Assembly (NCBI RefSeq): GCF_901000735.1
Contig: NC_081544.1
Coordinates: 23,935,692 to 23,999,691, forward strand
Reading direction: 5' to 3'
Source: Corylus avellana
Lineage: Eukaryota > Streptophyta > Magnoliopsida > Fagales > Betulaceae
Length of the DNA: 64,000 nucleotides
The first letter of the stretch is position 1, and every line of letters begins with the position of its first letter. The notes beneath the pieces are model-generated. The model worked only from the letters and a program-made list of their open reading frames with translations, was not told the origin of the DNA and ran no database searches. The position numbers and the translations under genes were made by a program. Below, piece after piece: positions 46,760-59,866 of this stretch.

Positions 46760-49700
46760 CTTAGCATATGATGTCATGAGAATATCCAATATGAGTAAGA
46801 AAGGTATTTTCCCCAAGTTTTTTCAGTGACTTTTCTTATACTTTGTATAAATTTCACTTTCTTATGTTTATCCAGCAAATGAATCCATCTCAAGTAATCG
46901 TTATTCTAGAAGCAAACATTAACATTTAAATGATGTATGATTGCTGCGAATCTAGCCATTCTAGCCTTGATTTGTTTAATTTTCTAGAAATTATGATGAA
47001 AGAAAAGAATAGATTGTAAATTCTTTCCTTAGTTGGTACTAGGCTTTGTTGAGTCAAGCTGGTGAAATCTTCTAGAAATTTCAAACAATGAAATATTCAA
47101 GTAATGCTGTACTTTTTGGTGAATTTTGCAATTGCATGGCTAATAATCATGTCATATTGCCTCCCTGAATTTGTTGAGAGGACAAACTATAACTATATTG
47201 GATGTCTTTTTGAACTGTGAATTGCTCAAGATATCATGGTAACTAATGCAGTATCAGGATCATATGCATCTTCAAATTGGATGCTTTCTAAGTTTAAGAG
47301 GATTATGAGTGTTTTTTTTTTTCCTGTTTATAAAATTTTTTATGCTAAACTGCATCTTGCAGTTTGATGAGATTATACATGATTAAAGGTTTTATTTACA
47401 ATGTGAAACTGTTGGAAGAGCCTGGCTTCCCCAACCCCTCCCAACAAAAAAGGAAAAATAAAAAAGACAGTTTGGAAACAATCAATTTGAGCTCTTTGTC
47501 TTCATAAGCATGTATATGAGGCTTTGAGTACTTGATAAACACTCGTGTCTTTAAAACCAGCTAGCATTTTAAAATTCTTCTTTGAGTTGTTTGCTTGAAT
47601 CATTCAACACATAATTGTTCGTCAAACTTTCCCCACTTGGTTTTCTTATGTATACTTACTATACATCAGAGCATCTTGTGGCATTGGATTGCTGCCTAGG
47701 AGGTTGATAGTTCATTAGTCTCAAGGAGTCCTAGTTTTATAGCAATCACAAGTCCTTAGGGACTATCATAGTCTTCTCCTCCACCCCAAAGAAAAAAGAT
47801 GCAGATGTGTCTTTTGATCTTCATATCTCTCTTGTCCAGATTTGCACTTCTTTCGTACATCATTGTCTCTTGTTGTCACTATATTCTTGTAGTTAGTTAT
47901 AAATGCCTGAAGTGTGTTGGAGGGCATTTACAATGGGTCCAAAACCTTGTCCTGCTACCACCAACCTGTGAGCTCACAATTAGCATCCCTTCCACAATCT
48001 GACCATCACATGGGCTGATCTTGGTTTTCCTCAAGGCAGTGAATGTCTACTACCAAAAAAGGTTCACATTTATTTTAGGGTAGCATAGTCAGCCTGCTCC
48101 TCAAAGACTTCTTGAGTGAGTCGTAATTGCCTCTATTAGATGTGACTGCTCGCTCCAATGGGACACCTACTAGCATTAACATGGTAATGCATTAGGTCGT
48201 GACACTTAGCTTGTGTAAACTGGCACATTTTTTCCCTAATTAAGGTAGGTTGTTAAAATACAGTATAAATATGGTTTCTTATTCTAATGTTTTTGGGCTA
48301 AAGCAATCAATATGGTTGAAACTGCCCTTTTCTGCTTTAATTCTGTCTCTTTATTTTCTTACTATCTGTTTCTGAAATTATGACTATTAGATATGTATTT
48401 TTGTGTGTAAATCATGTTTTTGACAATCTTGGTATGATGGCGTGGCTTGAAAGTGGTGTATGCACGATGGTGGTGGAATGGCTATCACAGAGGTGCACTC
48501 GGCAGCACTGGTATACTTGGAACTTTTATAGTTACCATTTACAGTTCATTGTGCACCATGGACTGTTACCAGTCAGTTGAATAGCTTTATGAGGAGGGCA
48601 AGATTGTTAGATGCTCTGGCTTGATGATTCTCTCCTTACATACTAATATATACCATGTATACTGAATTCTGCTATTTGTCATATTTCAACAATATCTCTT
48701 ATCGATTTTCATTGTAATTTTCATGGTCTGTGCTGTTTGTTTATTCAAGAGCTTCAGCAGATTATGTGTAGTGTAGGGCCTCTTTGAGTAACAGCATGGT
48801 GAAAGAGCAACATTTGTTCTCATGATTGATACTATGGTTGGTTTTACAAAAGATGTTTTTGCCCTGTTTCTGAAGATTTACTTTCATTCCTGGTTTAGAG
48901 ATTATGGAGTTTGTGTGTCATGATTAAAAAAGGTGCGATATGATTAAAGCTTATTATCTAATTCTGTCACTTTGGAGAAGACAAAGTAAAGGAGAAAGTC
49001 AGGAACCACGACCAGTGGAGATATGTTAAAGAATTTGCTGGTGCCAAAAGTCATGGTAGTCGGATAACTAATCTGATTAGAAAATTCACCTTCTCTCATG
49101 TCATCAAATGTGAAATTACCTTCCAATCACTACTTGGATTCTAGAAGCTGGACTTTATATATTGCGTGAGTGAATTGTTCGGTAACCAAAGCTTCGTTCT
49201 TTAGAATTTCATGGCGATGTCGACTATCAGAGTTGCTTGTCTTACGTGGAGACTAAATGAAATTCCTGGTCACGGTTGTCTTGTAGGGGATTTAGCTTTG
49301 GAAAATGTTTATCAGACAACCGTATGGGATGTGGAGTAGAAAATTAGAAATGGACGTGCCATCCGGTGCATTTGTTCAACCTAATGGACAAGCGACTATA
49401 GACCGGGTAGCAATTCGTGTTTACGTATCCAAAAGTATTGAGTATAAAACTATACAAGTTAATTCTAACTTAACGTCAGGTTCAAGTTATGAGTATAAGA
49501 CCATATAGGTCAACTATAATTTGATCTATTTAATTAAATGAGCTAGACCTTTTATCTTTAACCCGTTAATTTTATGTAAAATTTGTATCGGGTTGGTTGT
49601 GTTAACAACAAAGAACACCATGAGTCCAGGTCCCATTAGTTTCTACTTTCAACTTTTAATATCAAAGGTCATGGAATTTTATGGTACAAAACTCAAGCAG

Positions 49701-50265
49701 GCACAAGATTACAACCATTCGTATGATTGGTTCAAAATTTCTAGTCCCGGGATTACCTTGACTGCCACATGCTGCTAGTCTAGATATTTAATTTCTTCAA
49801 ATTTCATTGCCCTTTGCCCACATACAGGTCTAGTTTTCCCTTGCTGCCGTAAGCTTAAGGTAATGTAAAGTAAACCAATTTCCGTGCCATTTGGGTTGCT
49901 TGCTAAATTAAGGGCCAACATTTAATGGGATGTTCAAAAGTTTACAGACTTGGATGAATTACTGACGTCAAAAGGTGACTGGCATGGCCTATTATTTCTT
50001 GCTTTTGTGCCCTCATTGAAAAGTCCAATTAGGATAATATATTCATTATAAAATATAATCTGTAAATATCTTATTGGTGGCTACATTTATAATTCAACCA
50101 CTTCGACCAGAAGCAGTAGGACCAATGTGAAACTGATGGGAGATGAAGGTGAAAAAGCAGGACTGTCTTGACTGGGAACTTCATAAACAGAGTTTCTCTT
50201 CTATATTATGGATCTTGCAGAATTTCACTAGCTAACATTTCAGGGGTTGGAAGGAAGAAACCATA
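46760..50265. other. Intergenic, no gene recognised
   Basis: 3.5 kb of AT-rich DNA. 49390-49640 has features of an old DNA transposon (TATAAAACTATACAAGTTAA-type repeats at 49441 and 49494, and GGGTTGG near 49590). Nothing else can be named. Confidence 0.5.
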
Positions 50266-53200
50266 ATGAAAACTAAAACCCTTTACAGTTCTTCTCTCCT
50301 GCTCTTCTTCTTCTTCTTCTACCATCACCTTCTCCAAACATCACATGCGCAGCCAGAACCCAATACAACAGGCATCACCTGCACAAATCAGACAGCCAAT
50401 CCATGCCAAACCTACGCCTTCTACCAAGCCACAGCTCCCGACTTCCTTGACCTGGCCTCCATAGGTGACCTCTTTTCTGTCAGCCGCCTAATGATATCAA
50501 AACCCAGCAACATATCCGCCCCCAACTCCACTCTCGTTGCTAGCCAGCCCCTCTTTGTTCCTCTTACATGCTCCTGCAACTCTGCCAATGTTAGTAACAT
50601 TTCCACAACCATCTCCTATGCCAATCTCTCGTATACAATCAACTCAGGCGACACTTTCTACCTTGTCTCCACCAATAAATTTCGGAATCTTACAACCTAC
50701 CAGTCTGTTGAGGTCGTCAACCCCTCTCTCGTCCCTACCAACCTTGCTGTTGGTGCTAATGTCATCTTTCCCATCTTTTGCAAGTGTCCAAACAGGACCC
50801 AGTTGCAAAATCAAGTCAATTACCTGGTGTCCTATGTGTTCCAGCCTTCTGATAACTTATCAATAATTGCTTCAACGTTTGGAGTACAGCAACAGTCTAT
50901 AGTTGATGTTAATGGAGATAATTTCCAGCCTTTCAATACCATATTCATTCCGGTCAATCGGCTTCCAGTACTGTCACAGCCTGCTGTGGCTCCTCCTCCT
51001 CCTCCTCCTCCTCCTGCTGCTGCTGCTGAAGAGACTGATAATCGGGAAGGGGTTGTTACAGGATTGGCGATTGGGTTGGGAATTACTGGATTTTTTCTAC
51101 TTTTGCTTGGTGGGTTGTGGGTTTATAGAGAGGCTGTGTTGAAGAACAGGAAGGGCCTGGAGGAAGATAGGGAGAAGCAGAGGCAGCTGTTGGGTATGGA
51201 AGGGAAGGGGTTGAAGAAAATGGAGTCGAATTTGATGGCAGATGTCTCAGATTGCTTGGACAAGTACAGGGTGTTTAAGATTGAAGATTTGAAAGAAGCC
51301 ACTGATGGGTTCAGTGAGAGTTCTTTGATTCAGGGATCTGTGTACAAAGGTTGCATTGATGGGGAGTTTTATGCCATCAAGAAGATGAAGTGGAATGCCT
51401 ATGAGGAGCTCAAGATCTTACAGAAGGTAAAAGTCCTCTTTTCACATAATATTGTAGAGTCTTTACTGTTAATTAGGTTACCAATGAAATAAGGTAGATT
51501 AGATTAATAAAGGCAGAGGAATTATGTGATTAAATAACAAAGTCTCACTAAGGTTACTTTCTAATGTTTACCATTCACATTGGGCTAGCCAAAAGTGGCT
51601 TCTATTTTGGCTAGTCTGTAGTAAATATAGCCCAAAAAATCCTCCCCATCCGGCTAGCCTCTTTGGGTAAAGAATTGGTTAGTTACTACAGTGTTGAGTA
51701 TAGTTCAACAATGAATAAAAAAATCGATATGATTGTCTCTTCTCTTTGGGAATAGTAAAAATAGATAAAGAAAGAATATTTTAAATGAAATAATGAAAGT
51801 CAATAGTTAAAACCTGAGTCAAATTAAGTGCTTTAAAAAAGCGGATAGCTAAACATTTGCTGCGTTGACTCATTGGGTGTGAATGCTCTGCGGTTTCACG
51901 AATAAGGTTAATCACTATTAAATTACACAATCAAATGCACTGCCTTTGTATGGTAAAAGAGACAGAACTAAAGCTTCTGTCACAATGCAATGGTAAAATG
52001 GCGTTTTAAGCCACTCATCAATTCAAACCACTGATTTTTGCAAAATTTCAGCCGAGGTTCAAAAATCCCATTTTAGCATCCCATTCATCTGTATATATAT
52101 TGGTTTTAACTTTTGAAAATGTTTCCAAATATATATATGAGAATACATTTAAATTTGTAGAACCAGGCACTTTCCCATTAAATGAATCAGCTGTGATATA
52201 CTACAATAGAACTTTAATTTAATTATGTTTGGATTTGAAGCTTTCCAACAGATTAGGCTCCATGACATGAGTCGAGGAGCATAATAATATCCTAATTCTT
52301 TATTACCAAAGGAATCATAAAATAATGGTTAGGTGATGTGATCTGTCTATAAAAAATGCTAGGGTTTTAGGAAGTATTATGTTAGAGCTATGTCACCATG
52401 ATGCACTTGTTTGGGTTGAAGGTTGTTCAAAGCAAAGGAATAAACCTTTAGATGCCCATAGAAATGACATTATTCTATCATGTACCATAGTGCTTGATGC
52501 ATGATACATTCATCTAGAAATACTCATGAAGATTTTATAATATGATGAAGGGAAATCTACAAATTGAACCATCACCAAAAATGAATTAAGAAATTTAAAT
52601 TATTGTCACTTGTGTCGGAAGATAGTCAGTTCAATAGAAAAGATTATTCCACCAACTCCCAACTGTCCTTCCCCCCCCCAATCTGTATTAATTTAGCCAT
52701 TATTAATGTTATTGCATTGGTTGGGCCACAAAGCTGACTTGATTCTTTAGCTGGGAATCTTTTCAACCTTTGTCTTATTTTTTAACTTGATCTTAATTAC
52801 ATAATAGTTTATGTGAGCTTTCTTTTTTGTTTGTTTTTGCTCCTCAAAAAAGAAAGAAGAAGAAGATAAGCTGTTTCTTTCCTTTGTTTTTTTCTATGAT
52901 TTGGAAATTTAAGCGAACAACCGGACAAACAAGAGACAGACGGAAGAAAAGGCCCAGGCCTGATTTCTAAAGAGGCCAAGGAGCCCAAAATGCCTTGCCT
53001 AGGAATAACACTAAGCTTGGCCATTATAACCAAGCAAGGCAGAAAGCCATCTATGCTCTTAGGAGATATATGGGCTTTGTGCGCAGAACTGTATAAAATT
53101 GGCTAGATAATGACAATTTTTATTTATCTTTTTTTGTTTAATTATCTGTCTCACCGATTTACATGACATATATTAAGTGGCTTTATTTTATTTTATTTCT

Positions 53201-54340
53201 CTAATAATAGTTGATTCAAGGGTTGATGAACATTGACACATCAACTCAGTGGCATTAGAGAAAGTCTAAATAGCAAACTCTCATCTTATCACCATCCCAA
53301 TATGCTTATGTAGCATTGTGAATCCACCGTTAGATTTTCTCTCTCTTTTAATTAAGATTGGTTTAAAGATGGATTGACAATATCATGTCAACATAGTGGG
53401 ATGAGAATATGTTATATAGCATTCATCATTGCATTACTCTTGTTTTTTGAAGTGTTTGATATTGTAAATCTCTCAAAGCACGCAATATCAGCCTATGTGA
53501 CATGGGTATAAAGAGTAACATTATTAGACGGTATTTATTTTCTCTATTTTTGTTCCCTATAAAATAGCTTTTTCAATGAAAAAACCATGATTTTGTCTTG
53601 TGCAGGTAAACCATGGGAATTTGGTGAAGCTAGAGGGCTTCTGCATAGACCCAGAGGATGGGACTTGCTATCTAATCTATGAGTATGTTGAAAACGGATC
53701 TCTTCAATTATGGCTGCATGGAAACAAGGATGAAAAATTGAACTGGAAAACAAGGTTACGAATAGCTATTGATGTTGCAAATGGTCTCCAATACATACAT
53801 GAGCACACCAGGCCAAGGGTTGTGCATAAAGACATCAAAAGTAGCAACATTCTCTTAGACACAAACATGAGAGCCAAAATTGCCAACTTTGGGCTGGCAA
53901 AATCCGGATGCAATGCCATAACCATGCACATCGTTGGAACTCAAGGCTATATTGCACCCGAGTATTTAGTTGATGGGGTGGTGTCAACAAAAATGGATGT
54001 TTTTTCTTTTGGGGTGGTTTTGCTGGAACTTATTTCTGGGAAGGAGGCCCTTGATGAGGAGGGGAATGTTTTGTGGGCAAAGACTAGTGGAATTTTGGAG
54101 GGCAATGAAGAGAGGAAGGCAAATGGGGTGAAGAAATGGATGGATGATGTTCTGAAGGCAGAGTCATGCTCCATGGATGGGGTGGTAAATGTCATGACCA
54201 TTGCCATTGCTTGCTTGCATAGAGATCCATCAAAGCGGCCAAGTATGGTGGATGTTACTTATGGGCTGTGTAAGAGTGATGATTTGAACTTTGACATCTC
54301 AGATGATGGGATGTCATCTCCACTGATATTGGCAAGATAA
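50266..54340 (+). CDS. LysM receptor-like kinase, LYR3/LYK4-type
   Basis: Exons are 50266-51426 and 53606-54340, phase 0, giving 631 aa. There is a signal peptide (about 1-28), then a LysM ectodomain with many N-glycosylation sites and the CxC pairs CSC (about 102-104) and CKC (about 172-174). A proline run (244-250) and one membrane helix (about 263-287, GLAIGLGITGFFLLLLGG) come before the kinase-like domain. The domain keeps the AIKK lysine (about K372) but has SLIQGSVYKG in place of a glycine loop, HKD in place of HRD and NFG in place of DFG. It is therefore probably a weak or dead kinase, as in the LYR class, and would signal with an active LYK partner. LYR/LYK4 proteins bind chitin oligomers or lipochitooligosaccharides at the plasma membrane. 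The exact orthologue is not settled. Confidence 0.88.
51568..51889. mobile_element. MITE in LysM receptor intron (candidate)
   Basis: The left end has CCATTCACATTGGGCTAGCC. The complement of the right end has GCATTCACACCCAATGAG. ATTCACA..GG at inverted termini is common to PIF/Harbinger-like MITEs. The interior is non-coding. Confidence 0.4.
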
Positions 54341-54344
54341 TTCA

Positions 54345-56608
54345 AACAATGGTACTTATAGTCAACGACCTGTTTGAGTATGCAAGTTGATGGAATTTGT
54401 GTAAGAATAATGTGAACATTAGACTAGATATATAGCACTATTAGTTGTATGTATGAGATTTTGAAATGCATTATTATTTTACCTTTTTACCAAGAAAAAA
54501 AAGTAGTGACTGAGTCAAGTTTGTGTTTGATTGTTGGTGGTGGCACAAGAAAAAGATAGAAACCAACAAATGGAGTGAATTCCTTGTGCTCACTATCCCA
54601 TATGGAGAAAACTAGTAATTTTTATTATTACTTCATGTCAAGTAAGTCCAAAACCATTCTAAATCCTAATAAATTTGCCTTTTTTTTCAAATAGAAGAAT
54701 TAGTGTTCGATTTATAAACCCATTTTTGAATGTCCTTCTTACCAAATCATGAAACAAAGTGGGGAAGAAAAAGACACAGAAGTGTTGCTGCTCTAGTGCT
54801 TTAGGTGTTATGAGTGTAAGAATATCTTGGTCTTCTCACCATAATTGCCTTATTTTTTTTTTTGTCGTGTCTTGATTGTCTGCGATTGATATCATGATAC
54901 TTGCCTTATTTGTATTGTGATTATTTGTCAATGAAACCTACTTAGTTATGAACCTATCATTAAATCTTTTGTTTGTTGGACAACTTTGTGAGCTTTATTG
55001 AGAATTATATTTCTCTAATCGAAGTTGTGATGTGCAAGACCCATAGATAGGTCAGCTCTTTGGGATTGATAGTCATACCGGGTGTCTATTTAAGCTCTAC
55101 TCATTCCATCTTTCTTCCAAAGTGTTTGTTGCTACTCAAACTCGTAGTTTTTCTCCCTCAATTTATTGCACTCTCATGTAGGTCATCCTTCAATCTTTTA
55201 AGTTTGTTCTCTAGCTTCTTTTCCTAATGGTTATATTTATTTTAAAAAAAATCTAACAAAGTAACAGTCATATTTTTCAAAATTTATCTTTCTTCCTAGC
55301 GGTCATATTTTTCCTAACCGTTAGTAAAGATTTTAAAATTTACTAAAAAAGCTCACATGTACACTGGTTCCATTCTGATCCTAGTAAGTTTTTTCTTTCG
55401 TTGCAGTAATGTTAAAAATTATATTTTTATTTTTTATGATTGAATTTCAATGTTTTTTTTTTAATATTTTTTGTGAGTGAACAATATTCTTCTGATTTAG
55501 GTGAATATTGTTCATGCTATTCAAATTTTTACCAAATTGAGAAGACGGGTGTAGAGTCGAAAAGAGACATTTTAACATTTTAGCTCACCAAACTAGAGAT
55601 TTTAATAAAGAGAGATACCCATCTATTTATTTTGCAAATACAATAACAAATTTGCAAATTCATTGTCCGAAAACATAGCGGAATAATTTTTATCATTTTT
55701 CTCTACCAAAATAGAGAGCGCAAAATGTGAATAGTTAAAGATTTATTTAATAGCTAGTGATCTGGTCACCCTCTTTATTCTTTATTAGGTGTGTGGCCTA
55801 AAAAAAAAAAAGGGTGACAAAAATTGCAGAGTGGAGCAATATTGTCCATGGTATTTTGTGAACAAAATGTGGAGCACCTTATTTAGCTTCAATAGGACAC
55901 TTTTGGAGCGTGGTCGTGGGGTGGCTTTCATAATCCCTTAAATGGGGTCCCACCCTCTACACTTGACTAGTGGTGGAAGAAAATTTGTTCCCTCATTGAA
56001 TCATTGAAGGGTGTCAAAGTCGATCGTTCTATGTTCTTCTTGATTCTTCTTCTAGGTGGGGCTTTGTATAATTGTTTGTATTATGATGTTTAATAACAAG
56101 AACAACACTCCGACGGCGACCATTGAATATTTTTTTTCTTCTTGTTTTTTCACTCCTTTGCTATGGTACTTTCTCACTTGAGCAAATAAGAAATTAACAA
56201 AAAAAAAAAAATTTGATAAATTATAAATAATAATGAATTACCCAGCAAAATAAGTTTCGCCCATCAATGGACTAATCAACAAGTCATTGTCGTGATACAT
56301 CAAATCCAACCCAGCTGTCACGAATGACTGTTAGTATTCATCAAATTGAGAATAATGTTGTATATTAAATCACAATTAATTAATGTTGTATATAAGAGGT
56401 CTATATATACAAGCTAGTAATACCGACACAACATATCTCTAACCCATGTAGCAGTAGGACAATACTACATATAATATTCTAACACATCATTAATTTAGAG
56501 TTTTCCTCCATAAAATTGTCTTGTGTCTTCTAAATATGTGAAAATCACATATGTTTTTAATAGTTTTATAAAAAAAAATCTATGTTTTTTTAATAACATT
56601 TAAAATAT
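54345..56608. other. Intergenic, AT-rich
   Basis: It begins with the LysM gene 3' UTR. Nothing else is recognised. Confidence 0.5.
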
Positions 56609-57087
56609 AGAGGTAACTTCATTGAAGACCCTAAACTTTTACTCGATTTGATAAACTCCCCTTCAAACTTCAAAATCTCTCAATTTAGTCCTCTAAACTT
56701 TCAATTGCAATCAATTTGGACCCTTCTATCAATTTCAATAGTTAAAATCCTTAAAAAAGTGCAAAATTACCCTTCAATTTTCTTTTTATTAAAAAAGAAA
56801 AAAATTGAAAAAAAAAGGGTCACAAGGTGGCCCAACTATTGGTCACCTTGTGATTTTTATTTTTTATAATATATATTTTTTAATTTTTAATTTGAAATTA
56901 AGGGTAAATTTGAAATTTTATAAAAAAGTTAGGAGTATAAATGTCATTGTTTAACTAAAATCTGACAGAGGGGTCCAAATTAATTGCAATTGAAAGTTTA
57001 AAGGACTAAATTGAGAGATTTTAAAGTTTATGGGAGGCTTGTCAAATCGAGTGAAAGTTCATCGATCTTCGGTGAAGTTACCCCTAT
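56609..57087. mobile_element. MITE/foldback element with long TIRs
   Basis: The left arm starts GAGGTAACTTCATTGAAGAC. The complement of the right arm starts GGGGTAACTTCACCGAAGAT. The arms match through ACTCGATTTGA, AAAATCTCTCAATTTAGTCC and TTTCAATTGCAAT for more than 100 bp. The loop holds a GGTGGCC/GGTCACC centre. It has no coding capacity and is followed directly by (TA)n at 57085-57109. Confidence 0.8.
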
Positions 57088-57109
57088 ATATATATATATA
57101 TATATATAT

Positions 57110-59866
57110 GGTTTTCAAATAGATTTTTTTTAAAAAAAAATACACTTTTCACATGCTTAAATAATACATAATAATTTTATAATTTAGATTGGAGAAAATT
57201 CTATCTAATCTCGGTCTGCTTTTTTATCATAAAAAAAGGAAATAAATAAATAAATATTGTTCATCTTTGTTTAATTCATGTTTAAACTTTAAAGTAGTCC
57301 ATCTTTTCTTGGACAATTTGCAGCATTGTTGGGTGCAAGAAAATTGCGAGGAAAGGTGGCTGGTAAAGCGAAGCACGTGCTCGACGACCGGCATCAATGA
57401 AAGCCACGTGAAGTCTTTTTAAAATATAAAATTTTCTCTGCTAATATGCACCAAGCCAATCAAAACTTAAGAGGAGAATAAAAGATGGGCCAAATTGTGG
57501 TTGTCACCTAATGTGAATAATTGGGCATTAAGATAGGAAGAGTAGGAAGAGGAGTTGGTTGTTTTATGTGACACTAAGATATTTCTATTTTTTTATTGCA
57601 CCGATTTTAAATTGAATCAATATGTGTCTATCATTCGGTTTAGTTTTTTCACATGTTTTTTTAATGTGCTTATATTTTTATATTTTATATTTTTTTTTTC
57701 TAATCAAATGCAAAAAAAAAAAAAAACAAGGTTACTACGGAGAATTATTCTCACTTCTTGATTCAAATGGAAAAGAGAACAGAAAATGACAGAATATACT
57801 TATATGTCTGCGTATGTGTAAGGAAAGTCATGTTTTTCAATCAATGAATTCAAAATAGTCATAGTTTTAGTGGTCTAATAGGATATACTATATGATCCAC
57901 TGTAGTTTTTGTAGTTATAATGTCGTCAAACTTTGCAATATAATTGCCAAATTATAGAAAGTTTGTTAGGTTTTTAGTGTTGACAAATTTAGTGTATATA
58001 TATATATTGAAGAAGAAAAGTTGGCAATCACAACCTCTTTTGAAGCTTGTTTGATCAATATAGTGTTTCAAGTTCTAATGAGAAAACCATAATGTCTTTG
58101 ATCGAACTTCATTCAAATGCAACCAAATCTAAATGTTTAACAAGTTTCATAGGAAGCCTTGATTGCAATCATTATCAAAGCTCGTTGGGATCAATGTTGA
58201 ACCATGGTGTTTCACATAATGCCTCGAGTTCAGTCTTGATTGAACTATGTTCAATCGAGATGATCATTAAGCGAGAATCAAGACCCTCGATGGAACCACG
58301 TTTAATTGTGTCTATGCAATCTTTATGAAACCCTAGTTAGTGGTCAAACAAGATCCAATCTCGTTCAATCGAGACAATTTTTCCTTGTTTAATTTTTTAA
58401 TTGACTTATTCATTAAACCCCATATTTCTCTACACCTATATAAGATCAGTGAACCTCAATTTTCATAGGGCGTGTACCGGTGTACGCTATATTCATTGTT
58501 CTTAGAGAGGTTCCTAAGTATCTTTAAGCCTAAACAATTTGATTCATTTCCTTGTTCTTCATCAATCAAAATATAGAAAATCCCTCTCGAGTAGATTTAT
58601 GGATGACAAAAGGTTTGTTCGTGAAGGTGATTATTGGGAAAAAAGACCATAAGTTCTACAGCGAGAGGTGAACGGGCTTTTTTATTGGGGTTGCAAACTA
58701 AGTCATGGCTTATGAGTTACAAAAGTTTTGTAAGTACATCACTTTGCAGCATAAAATCATCTATACAGTTGATACCTTAGGGACCTCTAGAGCATATTTC
58801 TTAAAAAGAAAAAAAGAAAAAAAAAAACTATGCATTATATTAAAAAAAAAAAAATTGCCTAATATTTTCTTTTTATCAAAACTCAAGCTTCTGCCTTGAG
58901 TTTAATGAGATGTTAGAACATATAAGATAATTTTTCAGATATATTTTTCTCTATAGGTATTTACCTTGTTTCATTGTAACCAATTCTTTAGGATTTGATT
59001 ATATTTTCTAACCTACACTACATACCATTTTTCTTTTCTATAAATAGACCACATACCAATTGTATAATCAAGTTATACAATAAAGAGTTAGTCCTATTAG
59101 GTATTTATAGTGATGAACATAGATTTTTAAAGTTAAACCACTCCAAATTTATGCGTTCTCTTTCCATTTTCGTAATTCACATTTAATTTCAATTAAATAT
59201 TTAACGTGTTGATCTTATTTTTAAGCCTATAACGAAGAAAGTTTGAATTCACACGTGACAAAGAATGTTAAAATATTATTAAATAATTAAATTATTATTT
59301 TCTCATAGCTTATGTTTATGAGACAATTGACTATTTAACACGTTCATTCATTTACTTAACAAAAGAAAAATTAATCCTAATAATTTTTTTAGGAATTCCC
59401 ACAATCTGTGTATAATATATTCATATAATAATATGTGTACCTTGAATTTCTTAAAAATTTTCTGAAGAAAATCTTGGTGAATGTACACATGATATAGCAA
59501 ACAAAATACTCAAACGTGAAGCAGGCTGTAATGTGCAGTGATGACAGTGGTCCACTGGTTCTGTTTAATTTTATTGTGGACTTTAGAAAGGGACTGCTCA
59601 GACTCTTTGACGAGATTGATGATATCGGATGGCCATTAACCCATTTCTCAGTGCACTCGGCTTCAGTGTTTTTTTACTCCTTATCTGTCCCTCCTTCCGT
59701 TTTTTAGCAAATTATTTCTGGTATACTTGTTGTTTGGTTTCTTTTTTCCCACCAAGAAAATAAACATTACCGAGGAGTACGCCATGTTCTGTTGTGCTTT
59801 GTATCCAATAGTCTGATCCTCTCTCTACAGACAAGAACGCACGCAGAGGGAGAGAGAGAGTGAGAG
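57110..59866. other. Intergenic with retroelement debris
   Basis: 58000-58690 has repeated TCGATCGA-like and TTCAATCGAGA motifs, a TATATAA at 58437 and the general look of an LTR. 59170-59345 matches the internal part and second repeat of the TRIM-like element at 6708-6984. No gene is seen. Confidence 0.45.
59170..59345. mobile_element. Second, partial copy of the TRIM-like element
   Basis: It shares with 6840-6984 the order TTTCAATTAAATATTT..ACGTG, GAAAGTTTGAATTCACACGT, AATGTTAAAATATTA and ATTTAACAC. It has diverged strongly. The first terminal repeat is not clear. Confidence 0.45.
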
